Source: CAWJLE01 sp963843645
Lineage (GTDB): Bacteria; Chloroflexota; Anaerolineae; DAOTYC01
Assembly (NCBI GenBank): GCA_963843645.1
Contig: CAWJLE010000002.1
Location: 1-64,000, forward strand
Direction: 5' to 3'
Length of the DNA: 64,000 bases
A program made the position numbers and the translations under genes. A model generated the notes under the pieces. That model saw only the letters and a program-made list of their open reading frames with translations, did not search any database and was not told where the DNA came from. Position 1 is the stretch's first letter; the number at the start of each line of letters is the position of its first letter. Shown here piece after piece: positions 26,417 through 34,552 of this stretch.

Positions 26417-26419
26417 TAG

Positions 26420-26563
26420 GAGCGCCGTTCAGCGACGAAGAATCTCGCGCGCGAGAAAGGACATCGTCAATCGCACCGCTGGGGACATCCTTTCTCGCGC
26501 GCGAGATTCTTCGTCGCTGAACGGCGCTCCTAAGAATGACATAAGTCGTAGACCCGGACTCGC
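26420..26563. repeat. Right side of the hairpin repeat split by IS110 copy B
   Basis: The inner stem GAGCGCCGTTCAGCGACGAA... pairs with the sequence ending at 26529, with a loop of about 25 nt. The outer arm 26530-26563 pairs with 24747-24780. Confidence 0.85.
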
Positions 26564-26608
26564 TCAGCCGTACCGTGGTGAAATGGCTCAAGATGGTGGA
26601 CACCAGGG

Positions 26609-26666
26609 CCAACGCATTGAAATTGTGGCGCTCGTCCCAGCGAGCGCCACAATTTCAATGCGTTGG
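26609..26666. repeat. Perfect hairpin with 26-nt arms upstream of alr
   Basis: CCAACGCATTGAAATTGTGG and the following CGCTCG are repeated as the exact reverse complement across a six-base loop. It is a relative of the GCGATT family (shared GCATTGAAATTG part). Confidence 0.9.
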
Positions 26667-26690
26667 CTCTGTGGTGGACACACAGCCGGG

Positions 26691-26720
26691 TTGCCCGGAC
26701 GTGCCGGGCCGTGCTATACT
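26691..26720 (+). promoter_or_regulatory. Predicted promoter of alr
   Basis: TTGCCC (26691-26696), an 18-nt spacer and TATACT (26715-26720) lie 37 nt upstream of the ATG. Confidence 0.6.
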
Positions 26721-26756
26721 TTCGTGCGAGATTGCGCGCGAGGAGGATATTCGACG

Positions 26757-27926
26757 ATGAATCAACGGTACTTGAGCTGGGCCGAGATCGACCTGGACGC
26801 GGTCGCTTTCGATATTCAGGGGTTCAAACGGTACGTGGGCGACCGGGTGCTGCTGGGCGCGGTGGTCAAGGCCAACGCTTACGGCCACGGCGCCGTGGAG
26901 ATGGCGCGGGCGTGCCTGCAAAACGGGGCCGACTGGGCGATCGTCAACCGGTCCAACGAGGGCGTCGAGCTGCGGCAGGCCGGCATCACCGCCCCGACGC
27001 TGGTGCTGGGCCACACCATGGCCGACGAGGCCGAGCGCATCGTCGCCTGGGACCTGCGGCCGACGGTCAGCAACGCGGCGCAGATCGAGGCCCTGTCGAC
27101 CGCGGCGGCGCGCCGGGGAACCCGGGTGCCCGTCCACGTCAAGCTCGACACCGGGCTGAGCCGGCAGGGCGTCATGCCCGGCGAGGCGGCGGATTTCGTC
27201 GGCCTGGTCGCGCGCACGCCGCACGTCGCGCTCGAGGGCCTGTACTCGCACTTCGCCGTCGCCGACGAAAACTCGCCGGACGCCGTGGCCTTCACGCGCC
27301 GGCAGTTCGAGACCTTCCTCGCCGTCCGGGAGGACCTCCGCCGTGCCGGGTTCGAGATCCCCATCTGCCACGTCGCCAATACCGCCGCGACGCTGAACGA
27401 TCCCGCCATGCACCTGGACCTGGTCCGCGTCGGCTCGGGCATCACCGGGATGTACCCGTCCGAAGAGACCCTGAAGACCATACCGCTGAAGCCGGTGCTT
27501 TCGCTGAAGAGCCACGTCGGGCGCGTCGCCACGCTGCCGCCCGGCGCGTCCATCGGGTACGGCCGTACCTTCACCGCCGCCGCGCCCGTGAAGATCGCGC
27601 TGGTGCCGGTGGGCTACGCCGACGGCTACCGCCGCAGCCTGTCCAACCGCGGCGTCGTCCTGATCCACGGCCGGCGGGCGCAGGTCGTGGGCCGCATATC
27701 CATGGACCAGTGCACCGTCGACGTGACGCACATCCCGGACGTCGCCGTCGACGACGAAGTCGTGCTCATCGGCGCGCAGGGCGGGGACGCCCTCTCCGCC
27801 GACGAGGTCGCCGACCTGGCCGGCACCGTCGCCGCCGAGCTCACCTCCGCGCTGCCCGCGCGCCTGCCTCGCGTCTACCTGCGGGGCGGCGAAGTCGTGG
27901 CCGTGCGCGATTTGGTCGCGGGGTAG
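26757..27926 (+). CDS. alr: Alanine racemase
   Basis: PLP-dependent interconversion of L- and D-alanine for peptidoglycan. The 389-residue protein is of normal length. The PLP lysine is K38 in AVVKANAYGHG and the opposing catalytic tyrosine is near 268 in SIGYGRTF. HVKLDTGLSRQG, YSHFAVAD, VRVGSGITGMYPS and GRISMDQCTVDVT are further family signatures. The ATG at 26757 follows GAGGAGGATATTCGACG. It is a single-gene unit between IS copy B and a hairpin repeat. Confidence 0.95.
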   Translation: MNQRYLSWAEIDLDAVAFDIQGFKRYVGDRVLLGAVVKANAYGHGAVEMARACLQNGADWAIVNRSNEGVELRQAGITAPTLVLGHTMADEAERIVAWDLRPTVSNAAQIEALSTAAARRGTRVPVHVKLDTGLSRQGVMPGEAADFVGLVARTPHVALEGLYSHFAVADENSPDAVAFTRRQFETFLAVREDLRRAGFEIPICHVANTAATLNDPAMHLDLVRVGSGITGMYPSEETLKTIPLKPVLSLKSHVGRVATLPPGASIGYGRTFTAAAPVKIALVPVGYADGYRRSLSNRGVVLIHGRRAQVVGRISMDQCTVDVTHIPDVAVDDEVVLIGAQGGDALSADEVADLAGTVAAELTSALPARLPRVYLRGGEVVAVRDLVAG

Positions 27927-28020
27927 GGGACGCACTCGGCCGAATAGCTGCAGGACGGAGTCTGTCGCACCCTAAATCTGGGACAGACCCGCAGGGTCCA
28001 GGAATGCATGGTCAGGACAG

Positions 28021-28163
28021 TTGCATTGAAATGGTTGCGCCCGTCCTGGCGATTGGAAATCGCCAGGACGGGCGCAACCATTTCAATGCAATCGCCTGAA
28101 TGAATACTGCGCACGGTTTCCAATCGCCAGGACGAGCGCAATCATTCTGATGCAATTGCCCTG
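28021..28163. repeat. Perfect 71-bp hairpin plus a partial copy (GCGATT family)
   Basis: 28021-28091 has exact 34-nt arms around GGA (TTGCATTGAAATGGTTGCGC and on). 28115-28163 repeats one arm with changes (CCAATCGCCAGGACGAGCGC). It is the clearest example of the family seen at 6588, 8608, 26609, 42078 and 43690. Confidence 0.92.
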
Positions 28164-28252
28164 GATGCATGGTTGACCGTCGATCACACTCATGCTACAC
28201 TCCGTCACAATCAGCTGCGCAAAAGGATAGCTGGATGGAGGTGACCGGGACA

Positions 28253-29470
28253 ATGGCCAAACTGGAAGGCATTCGGATCCAGAACTATCGAGTCCTGAGA
28301 GACGTGACCCTGGGCAAGCTGTGGAACCTCCAGGGGGCATCCCCGCTGACTCCCCTGGTGGCAGTGATCGGCAAGAACGGCGTGGGCAAAAGCACGCTGT
28401 TCGACGCATTCGGATTTTTGTGCGACAGTCTGTCCAGCGGCGTCGAAGAAGCCTGCGACATGAGGGGCCGAGGCGGGTTTGACAAGCTGATCTCCAAAGG
28501 CGCGGACGGCCCCATACAATTCGAGCTCTACTTCAGAGAGGCTCCCAACGTCAGGCCGCTGACTTACGAGGTGAGCTTTGCTCTGGATGAAAGTCACCGC
28601 CCATTCGTGGAGACGGAAAGACTGAGACAACGCCGGAAGGGAGCAACGCGTGGGTGGCCCTTTTCTTTTCTCAATCTTTCGGCGGGCCACGGCGAGGTGT
28701 GGAAGGGTGAAAGCTACGGAGAGGAAGCCGCAGCCAAAGTCACGGTCGACTTGACCGATCCTCGTCAGCTGGGTATCGCGACGCTGGGTGTGTTCCGTGA
28801 GCATCCCCGAATTGCGACGTTCCGCAACTTCGTTCAGAGTTGGTACCTGTCCTACTTCACTCCAGATGCCGCTCGCAGTCTTCCTCTGGCTGGGCCTCAG
28901 AAGCATTTGAGCGTTCACGGCGACAATCTTGGGAATGTGGTCCAGTTCATGGAACGGGAATCCCCCGACAGGTTCCAGAGCATTCTCGATAACATCACCG
29001 ACAAGATACCCGGTGTGGACAGGATCAGAACGAGTAAATCACCGGATGGCAGGCTTCTGTTGGAGTTCAACGACAAGGGCTTCGACGACCCATTCTACGC
29101 TCAGCAGATGTCCGACGGCACCTTGAAGCTGTTCGCTTACCTGCTGCTTCTGGAGGACCCGGAACCGGCCCCTTTCATTTGCATCGAAGAGCCAGAGAAT
29201 GGACTATACCACAAATTACTGGAGGCTCTCGCTTCTGAGTTTCGCTCTCACGCCACGGGCAAGAAGGATGCACCCCAGATCTTCGTGACCACGCACCAAC
29301 CCTATTTCGTCGATGCGCTCGAGCCGGAGGAGACATGGATCTTGGAAAAGGGACCAGACGGATTTGCGACCATACGCCGAGCGAGTGACGATCCTATCGT
29401 CGAGGCAATGGTTGGGGAGGGACGACCTCTGGGCAGCCTGTGGTATAGCGATTACCTGGACCCGAGGTAG
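28253..29470 (+). CDS. AAA ATPase of the OLD/RecF-like (AAA_21) type
   Basis: The 405-residue ABC-type ATPase has Walker A G40-KNGVGKST, an insertion with coiled helices, the signature-like QMSDGTLKLFAYLLLLEDP, Walker B FICIEEPENG (about 307-316) and the H-loop TTHQPYF. The ATG at 28253 follows GGAGGTGA and is preferred over further upstream starts. The TOPRIM-like gene begins six bases after its stop. Such ATPase-nuclease pairs (OLD, PARIS, RloAB-like) act in phage defence. A defence role here is inference from architecture. Confidence 0.82.
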   Translation: MAKLEGIRIQNYRVLRDVTLGKLWNLQGASPLTPLVAVIGKNGVGKSTLFDAFGFLCDSLSSGVEEACDMRGRGGFDKLISKGADGPIQFELYFREAPNVRPLTYEVSFALDESHRPFVETERLRQRRKGATRGWPFSFLNLSAGHGEVWKGESYGEEAAAKVTVDLTDPRQLGIATLGVFREHPRIATFRNFVQSWYLSYFTPDAARSLPLAGPQKHLSVHGDNLGNVVQFMERESPDRFQSILDNITDKIPGVDRIRTSKSPDGRLLLEFNDKGFDDPFYAQQMSDGTLKLFAYLLLLEDPEPAPFICIEEPENGLYHKLLEALASEFRSHATGKKDAPQIFVTTHQPYFVDALEPEETWILEKGPDGFATIRRASDDPIVEAMVGEGRPLGSLWYSDYLDPR

Positions 29471-29476
29471 GCGACC

Positions 29477-30163
29477 ATGCATTTCGAACTCCTGGTCGAG
29501 GGCCAGGCTGATCGCACCGCGCTGGAGCCCATCTTGAAGAAGATCCTCGGCGAGTATGGTTTTCCGCACACGTGGCGCATTCACAAGCATCAGGGGAAAG
29601 GCGAATTGCCCCAGAATCCCGCGGCCGCACCTGATCCCAAGAATCGGTCTTTGCTGCACAACTTGCCCGCATCTCTGCGGGCTTATGGCAGAAGCCTGAC
29701 CGCCGGCCAGGTTGTGGTGGTCGTGGTGGATTTGGACGATCTGGACTGCATTTCTCTGAAGAGAGACCTGGTCGACGTCCTGAGCGCCTGCAGCCCTCCA
29801 CCGCAGGTGCTCTTTCGAATCGCGATCGAAGAGATCGAAGCCTGGCTGTTGGGAGATCAAGCTGCTCTACTTCAGGCGTACCCAAATGCGAAAGCCTCTG
29901 TCCTGGCAGTCTATCAGCAGGACTCAATCTGCGGAACCTGGGAACTAATCGCAGATGCCGTTCATCCCGGGGGCAGCAAGGCCCTGAAAGCCAGGGGAAG
30001 ACAGTCTGTTCTGGCCCTGGAACAGAAGCGGGTGTGGGCGAAGAATATCGCGCCGTTGTTGGATGTGGACGTGAATTCCTCGCCCAGCTTCTGTACTTTT
30101 CGAGACGGCATGAGACGGCTGGCACAACAAGACAGGATTCACCCTGCTCAAGAGTCGAAATAG
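29477..30163 (+). CDS. TOPRIM-like DUF4276/RloB-type protein, partner of the AAA ATPase
   Basis: The 228-residue protein begins with the acidic TOPRIM-like strand LLVEGQADRTALEPIL (conserved glutamate). VVVVVVDLDDLDC (acidic pair) and IAIEEIEAWLLGD follow, the pattern of DUF4276 proteins. These are predicted metal-dependent nucleases that work with an upstream ATPase. It is six bases downstream of the ATPase stop, so the two are co-transcribed. The C-terminal region is helical with no recognised domain. Confidence 0.75.
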   Translation: MHFELLVEGQADRTALEPILKKILGEYGFPHTWRIHKHQGKGELPQNPAAAPDPKNRSLLHNLPASLRAYGRSLTAGQVVVVVVDLDDLDCISLKRDLVDVLSACSPPPQVLFRIAIEEIEAWLLGDQAALLQAYPNAKASVLAVYQQDSICGTWELIADAVHPGGSKALKARGRQSVLALEQKRVWAKNIAPLLDVDVNSSPSFCTFRDGMRRLAQQDRIHPAQESK

Positions 30164-30561
30164 GTTGAATCTGGTCCAACCGGCCGCGGCTGTGCCTTCC
30201 TCTTCGCGACAATGACGATTTTGACTGTGTACCTCTTCAGAGGCGCCATTCTCACCAGCGTTTCTCTCTGAAAGCCGGTTGCCCCTTCATGAAGCTCGGA
30301 ACACGGCTGCGAGATCGCTGCGGTCGGCGGCCTATTCTCATTGACTTTTGCCACAATCTGCTCCCTCAGCTATTCGATGCAACTGAGCGGCCGTTCGTGG
30401 GCAACGCCCAGAAACGAGATTGTAACACCGTGTGCCCGGTCCCACAATGGCCCGCGGATTGCACCCCATGCGATCCGGCGGGCCATTCGGATTCGATCCA
30501 ACGGTGTCTTCCCATGGCGGACCGGCGCCCGCCGCCCCGGCACGGGGGCGAATCATTCCTC
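30164..30561. other. Intergenic region without a supported gene
   Basis: Short readings on both strands lack ribosome sites and family features. No repeats apart from the hairpin that follows at 30562. It may be the remnant of a lost gene. Confidence 0.35.
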
Positions 30562-30600
30562 TCCAGACTTCCGAAGTTCTCGCAACTTCGGAAGTCTTTA
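30562..30600. repeat. ACTTCCGAAGT-family hairpin
   Basis: AGACTTCCGAAGTT and AACTTCGGAAGTCT form a near-perfect stem upstream of the DUF3494 gene. Confidence 0.85.
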
Positions 30601-30778
30601 TCCATTCGGGAGCGAATTTGAGGCAAAAGGTAAATTTTGTGTAATCGGAAATACGTACTATAATAGAACCACTGTTACTTTGAATGACCGGAATATTGCT
30701 CGTTGAGATGGCCTGCACGCAACCCCAAGCACTCTTACGAAGTCAGGGATGCACGTCGAGAAGAAAGGAGACACAACG

Positions 30779-31993
30779 ATGAGAAAGCTCACGATGTCGA
30801 AGAAGCTCAAGGCAATTCGGAAGCTCAGATACCTGACGGTCTTGCTCATCCTGGTGGCGATGCTCTGCCTGGTGGTCGGAGTCTCGTCCTACGTCTACTC
30901 GGCCCGGAACCCGGCTCCCGCTCCCGTGGAGGGCACGGCGACCATCCCCGTGCCTCAGCAAGGTGACGGCACCGGCCCCGCGGAAGGGATCGCGACGAGC
31001 CCTGCCCCATCGCTAGGCGAGGGGACGAATGGTGAGCCCGCGCTGGGCAGCCAGCCGAGCCCGGCGGGTGGCGTGATCGCGGCCCAGGGTCCGTCATTGG
31101 GCGCCGCAGCGAGCTTCGGCGTCCTGGCCGGCACGATGGTCCAGAATACCGGCGCGACCACGATCGTGGGCGACGTTGGCGTCTCGCCCGGCAGCACGAC
31201 CCCCGGCCTCACCGCGGACATGGTCACGGGCGCGATCTACCTGAACGACGCCGTGGCAGCCCAGGCGCACGCCGACGTCATTGCGGCCCGCAGCGCGCTG
31301 GCCGGCGAGACGTGCACGACCAACTACACCGACGTGCCGCAGCAGCTGGGCGGCCTCACGCTGGCGCCGGGCGTCTACTGCTTCGGCTCGACGGCGGAGC
31401 TCAGCGGGACGCTCACGCTCGATTCACAGGGCGACCTCAACCCGTTGTGGGTCTTCAAGATCCCGAGCACGCTCACCACGACGACCGGCTCGTCCGTGGT
31501 CCTGAGCGGCACCACCGGCTGCGGCGTGTTCTGGAACGTCGACAACGCGATCATCGGCCCCAGCAGCGCGTTCGCGGGGAACATCCTCGCGGCGACGAAC
31601 ATCTCGCTCGGCGCCGGTGCGAGCATCGCGCCCGGTCGCGCGCTGGCAGTCGACGGCGCGGTGACCCTGTCGGCGAACAACATCACCATCACGCCGTGCG
31701 GCGACCCGACCCCGGGCACGCTGAGCCTGGTGCTCACCTGTGACGGTGCGAGCTTCAGCGGCGAGGCGGTGATCTCCACCAGCGTGGACTACTCGCTCAG
31801 CGACGGCGTCGCGGGCTCGCAGGCGGTCGGACCCGGTCCGTTCGCGTTCGACGTGCCGTGGAACCCGCCGATCCAGGGCCTGGTGGGTCCGTTCGTGATG
31901 ACGGCGACGGGCACCCTCGATCTCGGCCAGCTCGAGGAACCGGACGTGACCGTCAACGGCACGGAGACGCTCACCTGCTCCGGCAACGGTTAA
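30779..31993 (+). CDS. DUF3494 (ice-binding-like) exported or anchored protein
   Basis: The 404-residue protein has a basic N-terminus with one TM/signal segment (about 20-42), then a Pro/Gly/Ala linker (about 50-110) and a DUF3494 beta-helix (about 112-310). The latter shows SFGVLAGTMVQNTGATTIVGDVGVSPG, GGLTLAPGVYCFGSTAELSG and NPLWVFKI. A C-terminal domain follows (SLVLTCDGASFSGEAVIST). DUF3494 is known from ice-binding proteins but is also used as an adhesin domain. The start at ATG 30779 follows AAAGGAGACACAACG. A strong terminator follows. Confidence 0.88.
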   Translation: MRKLTMSKKLKAIRKLRYLTVLLILVAMLCLVVGVSSYVYSARNPAPAPVEGTATIPVPQQGDGTGPAEGIATSPAPSLGEGTNGEPALGSQPSPAGGVIAAQGPSLGAAASFGVLAGTMVQNTGATTIVGDVGVSPGSTTPGLTADMVTGAIYLNDAVAAQAHADVIAARSALAGETCTTNYTDVPQQLGGLTLAPGVYCFGSTAELSGTLTLDSQGDLNPLWVFKIPSTLTTTTGSSVVLSGTTGCGVFWNVDNAIIGPSSAFAGNILAATNISLGAGASIAPGRALAVDGAVTLSANNITITPCGDPTPGTLSLVLTCDGASFSGEAVISTSVDYSLSDGVAGSQAVGPGPFAFDVPWNPPIQGLVGPFVMTATGTLDLGQLEEPDVTVNGTETLTCSGNG

Positions 31994-32025
31994 GAGCCAC
32001 GATCCCAATCTGAAGACACGATTTG

Positions 32026-32057
32026 AGCGACAGGCGCCGCGGCGCCTGTCGCTTTTT
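32026..32057 (+). terminator. Strong rho-independent terminator
   Basis: AGCGACAGGCGCC / GGCGCCTGTCGCT, 13-bp perfect stem with a 2-nt loop, followed by TTTT. It ends the DUF3494 gene. Confidence 0.92.
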
Positions 32058-32103
32058 GGTGCGCCGGAGGCGGGCGTGCGGCGTCGGTCAACCCAACCGC
32101 CGC

Positions 32104-32269
32104 CTGACTCCTACCCACTTTGTTCTCTCAGCCGCCGCAGACCTCTCTCCCGGCCTCTCCCCTGCAAAGGGAGAGGAGCAAATCGGTTGACGTTCTCCTC
32201 TCCCTTTGCAGGGGAGAGGCCGGGAGAGAGGTCTGCGGCGGCTGAGAGAACAAAGTGGGTAGGAGTCAG
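32104..32269. repeat. 166-bp hairpin repeat with about 75-nt arms (CTCTCCC family)
   Basis: CTGACTCCTACCCACTTTGT at the left edge is the reverse complement of ACAAAGTGGGTAGGAGTCAG at the right edge. The whole arm, including GCCGCCGCAGACCTCTCTCC, is perfect; the loop is 16 nt. It is upstream of the nitroreductase promoter. Confidence 0.93.
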
Positions 32270-32280
32270 AACCGCCGCAC

Positions 32281-32310
32281 CTGGCATCCGGCGACGCAAT
32301 TCGGTATAAT
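32281..32310 (+). promoter_or_regulatory. Predicted promoter of the ferredoxin-nitroreductase gene
   Basis: CTGGCA (32281-32286), an 18-nt spacer and a perfect TATAAT (32305-32310) lie 40 nt upstream of ATG 32350. Confidence 0.55.
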
Positions 32311-32349
32311 GTGGGCGGCGGAAACCAACGGAACAAGGAGGTTTGTCCT

Positions 32350-33180
32350 ATGAGTCTCTTCGTCGTGGACGCGACCAGGTGCACGCGGGACGGCGCCTGC
32401 GTGGCCGAGTGCCCGGCGCGCATCATCGAGCTGCAGGAGGGCGCTCCAACGCCGACGCCCGTATCGGGCGCGGAGGCCGCGTGCATCCGGTGCGGCCATT
32501 GTGTGGCCGTCTGTCCGCACGGCGCCCTGGCCCTCGCGAGCATCCGGCCCGAAGACTGTCCGCCGGTGCAGAACGACCTGGCGCTGACCGCCGCTCAGGC
32601 GGAGTACGCGATCCGATCTCGGCGGTCGATTCGCACGTACCGGGACGAGGCGGTCGAGCGCGAGAAGCTGGCCCGGCTCATCGACATCGCCCGCTACGCG
32701 CCCACCGGGAGCAACCGGCAGGAAGTGCGGTGGCTGGTCATCAATTCGCGGGACGAAGTGGAGCGCCTGGCCTCCATGGTCGTCGACATGGCGCGCCACA
32801 TTTCCACCGAAGGGGCCGTCTCGCCGGTCCCGAGCCGACTCGCCTCGCTCGCAAAGGTGATCCTGGCGTCGGGCGCGGCGCGCGTCTCCCGCAACGCGCC
32901 CGTGCTGATCGTCGCCTACGCGCCGAAGCAGCTCGGCATGAGCCTGGTCGATTGCTCGATAGCGCTGTCGTACCTCGATCTGGCGGCGCCCCCGCTGGGC
33001 CTGGGCGCGTGCTGGGCAGGCTACTTCATGACCGCCATTGACCAGTGGCCTCCGCTGCAGGCGGCGCTCGCGCTGCCGGAAGGGTATGCGGGCTTCGGCG
33101 CCATATTGCTGGGGTATCCCACGTACCGGTATCACCGGCTGCCGCCCAGGGACGAGGCCCAGATCACCTGGCGGGAGTGA
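32350..33180 (+). CDS. 4Fe-4S ferredoxin-nitroreductase fusion
   Basis: The 276-residue protein has two [4Fe-4S] motifs at the N-terminus (CTRDGACVAECP and CIRCGHCVAVCPHGAL, about 11-59). A nitroreductase domain (about 80-276) starts at RSRRSIRTYRDEAV and includes ARYAPTGSNRQEVRW and GLGACWAGYF. This FMN-binding fold with ferredoxin clusters is common in anaerobes; the electron acceptor is unknown. The start is after AAGGAGGTTTGTCCT. A terminator follows at 33199. Confidence 0.9.
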   Translation: MSLFVVDATRCTRDGACVAECPARIIELQEGAPTPTPVSGAEAACIRCGHCVAVCPHGALALASIRPEDCPPVQNDLALTAAQAEYAIRSRRSIRTYRDEAVEREKLARLIDIARYAPTGSNRQEVRWLVINSRDEVERLASMVVDMARHISTEGAVSPVPSRLASLAKVILASGAARVSRNAPVLIVAYAPKQLGMSLVDCSIALSYLDLAAPPLGLGACWAGYFMTAIDQWPPLQAALALPEGYAGFGAILLGYPTYRYHRLPPRDEAQITWRE

Positions 33181-33198
33181 GCCCGCCGGACGACCACC

Positions 33199-33232
33199 AC
33201 AGCCGGGTCTGTTTTCAGGCCCGGCTGTTTCT
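33199..33232 (+). terminator. Rho-independent terminator
   Basis: ACAGCCGGG / CCCGGCTGT stem with a 12-nt loop and TTTCT tail, 18 nt after the nitroreductase stop. Confidence 0.8.
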
Positions 33233-33240
33233 ATGCGTAG

Positions 33241-33272
33241 AAACTTCCGAAGTTTTGGAAACTTCGGAAGTT
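33241..33272. repeat. ACTTCCGAAGT-family hairpin
   Basis: AAACTTCCGAAGTTT and AAACTTCGGAAGTTT around GGA-type centres; perfect stem. Confidence 0.85.
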
Positions 33273-33408
33273 TGACCGCGCCGAGTGCTATCATCCCCGT
33301 GAGAGGCGTACGCCGCCAACCGCGCTCCCTTGCCCTGCTCTCGCCTCCATTTCCCCGCAGAGCACCTCCGGCTTCGTGCCTGCAGGCACGAAGTAGTCCC
33401 CCGGCCTA

Positions 33409-33453
33409 TTGACACAATCGGTCACGCGTGATATCATTAGAACAAACGTTCTA
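33409..33453 (+). promoter_or_regulatory. Strong promoter with an overlapping LexA-type operator
   Basis: TTGACA (33409-33414), a 17-nt spacer and TATCAT (33432-33437) are immediately followed by the perfect dyad TAGAACAAACGTTCTA (33438-33453), which spans the expected start of transcription. GAAC-N4-GTTC is the core of the DinR/LexA box of Bacillus and related LexA proteins. It would allow SOS control of the phage-like genes downstream. An XRE-protein operator is the alternative. Confidence 0.65.
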
Positions 33454-33485
33454 TGACATCATCCGATTCTCAGGGGAGATGGGCC

Positions 33486-33782
33486 TTGGACAAGCGTCGA
33501 TTCTTGCGCAAGCTGCGTGACCTGCAGGGCAACGTCCCGATGCAGGCGTTCGCCATGAAGCTGGGCATCGATCCCTCGTACCTGTCACGCCTCTACCTGG
33601 GCAAGCGCTCGCCGGGTGCGCGGGTCATCGCAGGCGCGCTGCGCGCCTTCCCGCACGTCTCGCTGAAGGAGTGGGGCTTCGAGCGCTCAGCCATCAGCGA
33701 TCGGCGATCAGCAGTCAGCGATCAGTGGACAACTGATGACGATGCCGGTGGCGCTCGGGAAGAACCAGCAGGCGATTATTGA
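33486..33782 (+). CDS. XRE-family helix-turn-helix regulator
   Basis: A small DNA-binding protein starting MDKRRFLRKLRDLQGNVPMQ, with the helix-turn-helix at AFAMKLGIDPSYLSRLYLGKRSPG. I choose the TTG at 33486: GGGGAGA lies seven bases upstream, and the ATG at 33453 lies inside the operator and close to the predicted transcript start. The C-terminal 30 residues are encoded by the CAGCGATCAGC repeat and may not belong to the original gene. It is probably the regulator of the phage-type module. Confidence 0.7.
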   Translation: MDKRRFLRKLRDLQGNVPMQAFAMKLGIDPSYLSRLYLGKRSPGARVIAGALRAFPHVSLKEWGFERSAISDRRSAVSDQWTTDDDAGGAREEPAGDY

Positions 33783-33866
33783 TCGCCACGCCGGAGGCTA
33801 CGTAGGCGGCTGATCGCTGACCGCTGACCGCTGAAAGCTGAAAGCTGAAAGCTGAAAGCTGATCGC
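33690..33866. repeat. CAGCGATCAGC-family repeat with GAAAGCTGAAAGCTGA tandem units
   Basis: Two opposed clusters: CAGCGATCGGCGATCAGCAG on the left, and GCTGATCGCTGACCGCTGAC plus four GAAAGCT units on the right. It forms part of the XRE reading frame and runs up to the next gene's ribosome site. Confidence 0.75.
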
Positions 33867-33885
33867 TCCCTTTGGAGGTGATGCA

Positions 33886-34335
33886 ATGCCTCGCAATCCG
33901 AACAAGCGTCGTTGCGCGCGGACCGGCTGCCGTGCCTGGGCCATGGCGGGCAGTCCCTTCTGCGCCAGCCACCGGGCCGAGGCGGACGCCGCTCCGGCCG
34001 GTGACGAAAGTGGTGCAGCGGTGTCCCTGCTGGGCATGTACGCGGGCGCGCTGACCCCGGAGGAGCGTCGCCTGTTCGAGCAGCACGGCGACGCAGGCAA
34101 CGTGGACCCGGAGATCTGGCTGCTGCGCGTGATGAGCCGGCGGCTGTTCCTGGCCCTGGGCCGGGAGGATTGCGATCAGGAGACCGTCCGCAAGCTGGCC
34201 GGCGTCCTGTACCAGGGCATCGCGCGGCTGGCCCAGCTGCTGCGGACCCGCCGCGCGATCTCCGGCGACGCCGTGGACGGCCTGGCCGGCGCCCTGGCTC
34301 AGGCCCTGGACGAGATCGACAATCTGAAGGAGTGA
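33886..34335 (+). CDS. Small cysteine-cluster protein of a phage-type module
   Basis: The 149-residue protein starts MPRNPNKRRCARTGCRAWAM with a C-x4-C...C-x2-H pattern (CARTGC, FCASH; residues about 10-30), likely a zinc site. A helical body follows, with RRLFEQHG, DPEIWLLRVMSRRLF and DGLAGALAQALDEIDNL. By position just upstream of the large terminase it could be a small terminase or head-gene accessory; that is inference. The start follows TTTGGAGGTGATGCA. Confidence 0.65.
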   Translation: MPRNPNKRRCARTGCRAWAMAGSPFCASHRAEADAAPAGDESGAAVSLLGMYAGALTPEERRLFEQHGDAGNVDPEIWLLRVMSRRLFLALGREDCDQETVRKLAGVLYQGIARLAQLLRTRRAISGDAVDGLAGALAQALDEIDNLKE

Positions 34336-34391
34336 GAGCATGTTTTCGCGCGGATCGAGCCGATCGACGGACTCGCACGACGAAGAAGCCG

Positions 34392-34492
34392 TCTCTCACC
34401 ACCAAGGGCACACAGAGACACGAAGAAAGGCCAAGGAAGGCGGGAAGAGGCCAAGGTCTTTTCTTGGTGTTTCTTTGTGCCCTTAGTGGTGA
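34392..34492. repeat. ACACAGAGACACGAAGAAAG hairpin (CACAAAGGACAC family)
   Basis: CTCACCACCAAGGGCACACA on the left pairs with the stretch TGTGCCCTTAGTGGTGAG on the right, with an inner AGGCCAAGGA/TCTTGG part. Related to 22787-22870. Confidence 0.85.
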
Positions 34493-34552
34493 GATGTCGT
34501 TCGTTTAGTGGGTCACGCTCTACGGAGAGAGGCCCGGCCAGGAGGCACGAAG

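Larger units (their letters stand above)
24781..26419 (+). mobile_element. IS110-family element, copy B (1639 bp)
   Basis: Same element as copies A and C, with AG at both junctions (24779-24780 and 26418-26419). Removing it joins CATTCTGAG to GAGCGCCG, restoring the arm of a hairpin repeat. It differs from A by the absence of the 6-bp insertion near the TATAAT box and by a few substitutions. Confidence 0.93.

Noticed and set aside
26406..26756. N-terminal extension of alanine racemase into the hairpin repeat
   Set aside because: The frame is open through the repeat, but the family start and a strong ribosome site lie at 26757.
30148..30718. Minus-strand frames between the TOPRIM-like gene and the DUF3494 gene
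   Set aside because: They lack ribosome sites and run through a hairpin repeat; no family recognised. Kept as an intergenic region.
33453..33485. ATG at 33453 as the start of the XRE regulator
   Set aside because: It lies within the operator dyad, too close to the promoter for a ribosome site; TTG 33486 has GGGGAGA upstream.
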